A stretch of DNA of 64,000 bases, taken from contig NZ_CP022222.1 of assembly GCF_009930815.1 (NCBI RefSeq), forward strand, positions 620,001 through 684,000, in the 5' to 3' direction. The DNA is from Bradyrhizobium sp. CCBAU 051011 (lineage in GTDB: Bacteria; Pseudomonadota; Alphaproteobacteria; Rhizobiales; Xanthobacteraceae). Under the pieces are notes generated by a model. That model searched no databases, was not told the origin of the DNA, and worked only from the letters and a program-made list of their open reading frames with translations. Shown here in pieces: positions 62,986 to 64,000 of the stretch (position 1 is the stretch's first letter; each line of letters begins with the position of its first letter). The position numbers and the translations under genes were made by a program.

Positions 62986-63438
62986 CTATGGCGAGCCGGC
63001 AACGAGGCGGGAATCGAGGGGCGCGTCCACGACCTCCTCAATATCAACCTTTGCAGCACCCCGATGGCCGGGATTGAGGAGAAAATTCCAACCACGGGGA
63101 ACGATGACCGATGGCACCTGCAACAATGCCGTTGCGGCGCGATCGAGCCACTCGTCACCGATCCGTCGCGTCACGTCAGGCCGCTCGCGCCAATCGGCGG
63201 CCAGCCGATCGACATCGACCTTTTGAATCTCGATCGCCTCGGAAACGCGTATTCGCAGCAATCGGTGTGTTGAGGGGATCAGATCGCGATCCATATGAAC
63301 CAGTAGCTCGAGCAGCGCGCTTGCCGGATGGTCCGCCAGATAGACGATCCGCTTGCCGCGCGTATGCCACCGGCCGGCTGCCCGCAGCCCGCCCTCGCCG
63401 GACAGATCTGCGTAATTCGATATCCGCCAAAGCTCCAT
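62986..63438 (-). CDS. RES-domain toxin (NAD-phosphorylase / ADP-ribosyltransferase type)
   Basis: This 150-residue RES protein starts MELWRISNYADLSGEGGLRA. Conserved residues are Arg5 (LWRIS), Arg23 and Trp24 (GRWH), Tyr33 (IVYLA) and Glu44 (ALLELL), with RGWNFLLNPGHRGA at the C-terminal core. RES toxins (MbcT, ParT) break down NAD+ or modify Prs. It starts 9 bp after the antitoxin gene on the same strand, so the two are one operon. The key residues appear intact, so it is likely active. Confidence 0.93.
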   Translation of the reverse strand: MELWRISNYADLSGEGGLRAAGRWHTRGKRIVYLADHPASALLELLVHMDRDLIPSTHRLLRIRVSEAIEIQKVDVDRLAADWRERPDVTRRIGDEWLDRAATALLQVPSVIVPRGWNFLLNPGHRGAAKVDIEEVVDAPLDSRLVAGSP

Positions 63439-63447
63439 CGAACTAGC

Positions 63448-63942
63448 TCAGGCGAAAATTCCCTGATCGATTTGTTCAAGCGCTTCGCGAACTACCGCAG
63501 CGCCGAGTTCGTCCTTCATCAACTCGAGCGGTATTTGGCCCGACATCGAGGCATTCGGACGGCGCAGCCAGGCCTTCGCCTTCTTCCCGTCACCAAAAAC
63601 ACGGTCTGCCAGCGCTTCGATCTCCAGGACGCGGAACAATTCGTGCCGTTGGCTTGATGCCGAGACAGGACGCCGCTGAACGCGATGCCGCACCGGCTTG
63701 GCCTCGAACATCATTTCTCCACCGGCAGAGGGATTAATACGCTTGCCGGATTTCGCCGCGGGATTCTTGACCACGACGAATTTCGCAAAACCGGGGACGA
63801 GGAATACGCCGTTTTTCTTCAGCTCTTTCTGAGCGGCGGCCGGCAGCTTCTCCAGCGCAGCTTTCCCAACCTGCTGCAGCTCGCCGCGACGGCGCAGATC
63901 CTTCAAGTCCTCGTAAACTTGCGCGCGGGTCTTCGGACTCAT
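63448..63942 (-). CDS. RES-partner antitoxin with C-terminal ParS/MbcA domain and N-terminal HU/IHF-like domain
   Basis: From ATG 63942 (GAAGAG six bases upstream) the protein is 164 residues. The C-terminal half (about 105-164) is the ParS/MbcA (DUF2384) toxin-binding domain: ALADRVFGDGKKAKAWLRRP, MSGQIPLELM, and EQIDQGIFA. The N-terminal half reads as an HU/IHF-like fold. It has a helical start (SPKTRAQVYEDLKDLRRRGE), LKKNGVFLVPGFAKFVVVKN, and the DNA-intercalating arm with KRINPSAGG and FEAKPVRHRVQRRP. RES-partner antitoxins usually carry an Xre helix-turn-helix there. Local GC is lower than in the adjacent ribF region. The dyad TAATC-TATT-GATTA (63957-63970) upstream may be its operator. 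Confidence 0.85.
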   Translation of the reverse strand: MSPKTRAQVYEDLKDLRRRGELQQVGKAALEKLPAAAQKELKKNGVFLVPGFAKFVVVKNPAAKSGKRINPSAGGEMMFEAKPVRHRVQRRPVSASSQRHELFRVLEIEALADRVFGDGKKAKAWLRRPNASMSGQIPLELMKDELGAAVVREALEQIDQGIFA

Positions 63943-64000
63943 GAATTTCTCTTCAATAATCAATAGATTAGTATCTCTGGAAGATTCTGCAACCAGCCGT

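Overview
The window looks like chromosomal DNA from a Bradyrhizobium-type alphaproteobacterium (Bradyrhizobium or a near relative). Support comes from the high GC, the housekeeping blocks (ychF-pth-rplY, lgt-MidA-pgeF-prs, uvrC-pgsA-moaD-moaE-prmB), two CtrA-type boxes (TTAA-N7-TTAA), an FMN riboswitch ahead of ribH, and many copies of intergenic palindromic repeats that I associate with this group. No rRNA, tRNA, CRISPR array, prophage or full-length insertion sequence was recognised.

Layout. 1-10 kb is accessory-like and lower in GC. It holds a hydrolase, orphan solute-binding proteins, an alpha/beta-hydrolase fused to a class III nucleotidyl cyclase, a Crp/Fnr regulator followed by a probably frameshifted gene, an Rrf2 regulator with a methyltransferase, and a 1.2-kb stretch of repeats. 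10-16 kb has small secreted, SnoaL-like and membrane proteins and two MaoC-type proteins. 16-26 kb is housekeeping: ychF, pth, rplY, ubiK, dienelactone hydrolase, lgt, a MidA-type methyltransferase, pgeF and prs, plus a quinone-oxidoreductase pseudogene. 26-35 kb has an SDR, riboswitch-controlled ribH, a TctC-type binding protein, and a surface-glycan set (GT2, two methyltransferases, two polytopic GT-C-like proteins). 35-44 kb has YbjN, proC, a thioesterase, a tautomerase, hisS and two different branched-chain aminotransferases. 43-46 kb is MarR - OmpR-type regulator - histidine kinase. 46-51 kb has secreted proteins, RNase T2, the decayed remains of an RTX-like gene, rlmJ, a cold-shock protein and an outer-membrane beta-barrel. 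51-63 kb has uvrC, pgsA, moaDE, prmB, an omega-aminotransferase, a degenerate EAL protein, a HAD hydrolase, a CheY-like regulator, ribF and a sugar acetyltransferase. The window ends in a RES-type toxin-antitoxin pair.

The most unusual item is that last pair (62986-63942). The antitoxin has the usual C-terminal ParS/MbcA-type toxin-binding domain, but its N-terminal half reads as an HU/IHF-like DNA-binding domain instead of an Xre helix-turn-helix. Other points of interest are operators that overlap start codons (rrf2, marR), a 99-bp TA-flanked element inserted into another repeat whose empty site is also in this window, CtrA boxes upstream of the Omp gene and the YbjN gene, a low-GC patch inside hisS, a degenerate TipF-like EAL protein, and an RTX-like remnant that keeps its motifs across several frames.

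All functional calls come from reading translations and motifs. No database search was run.
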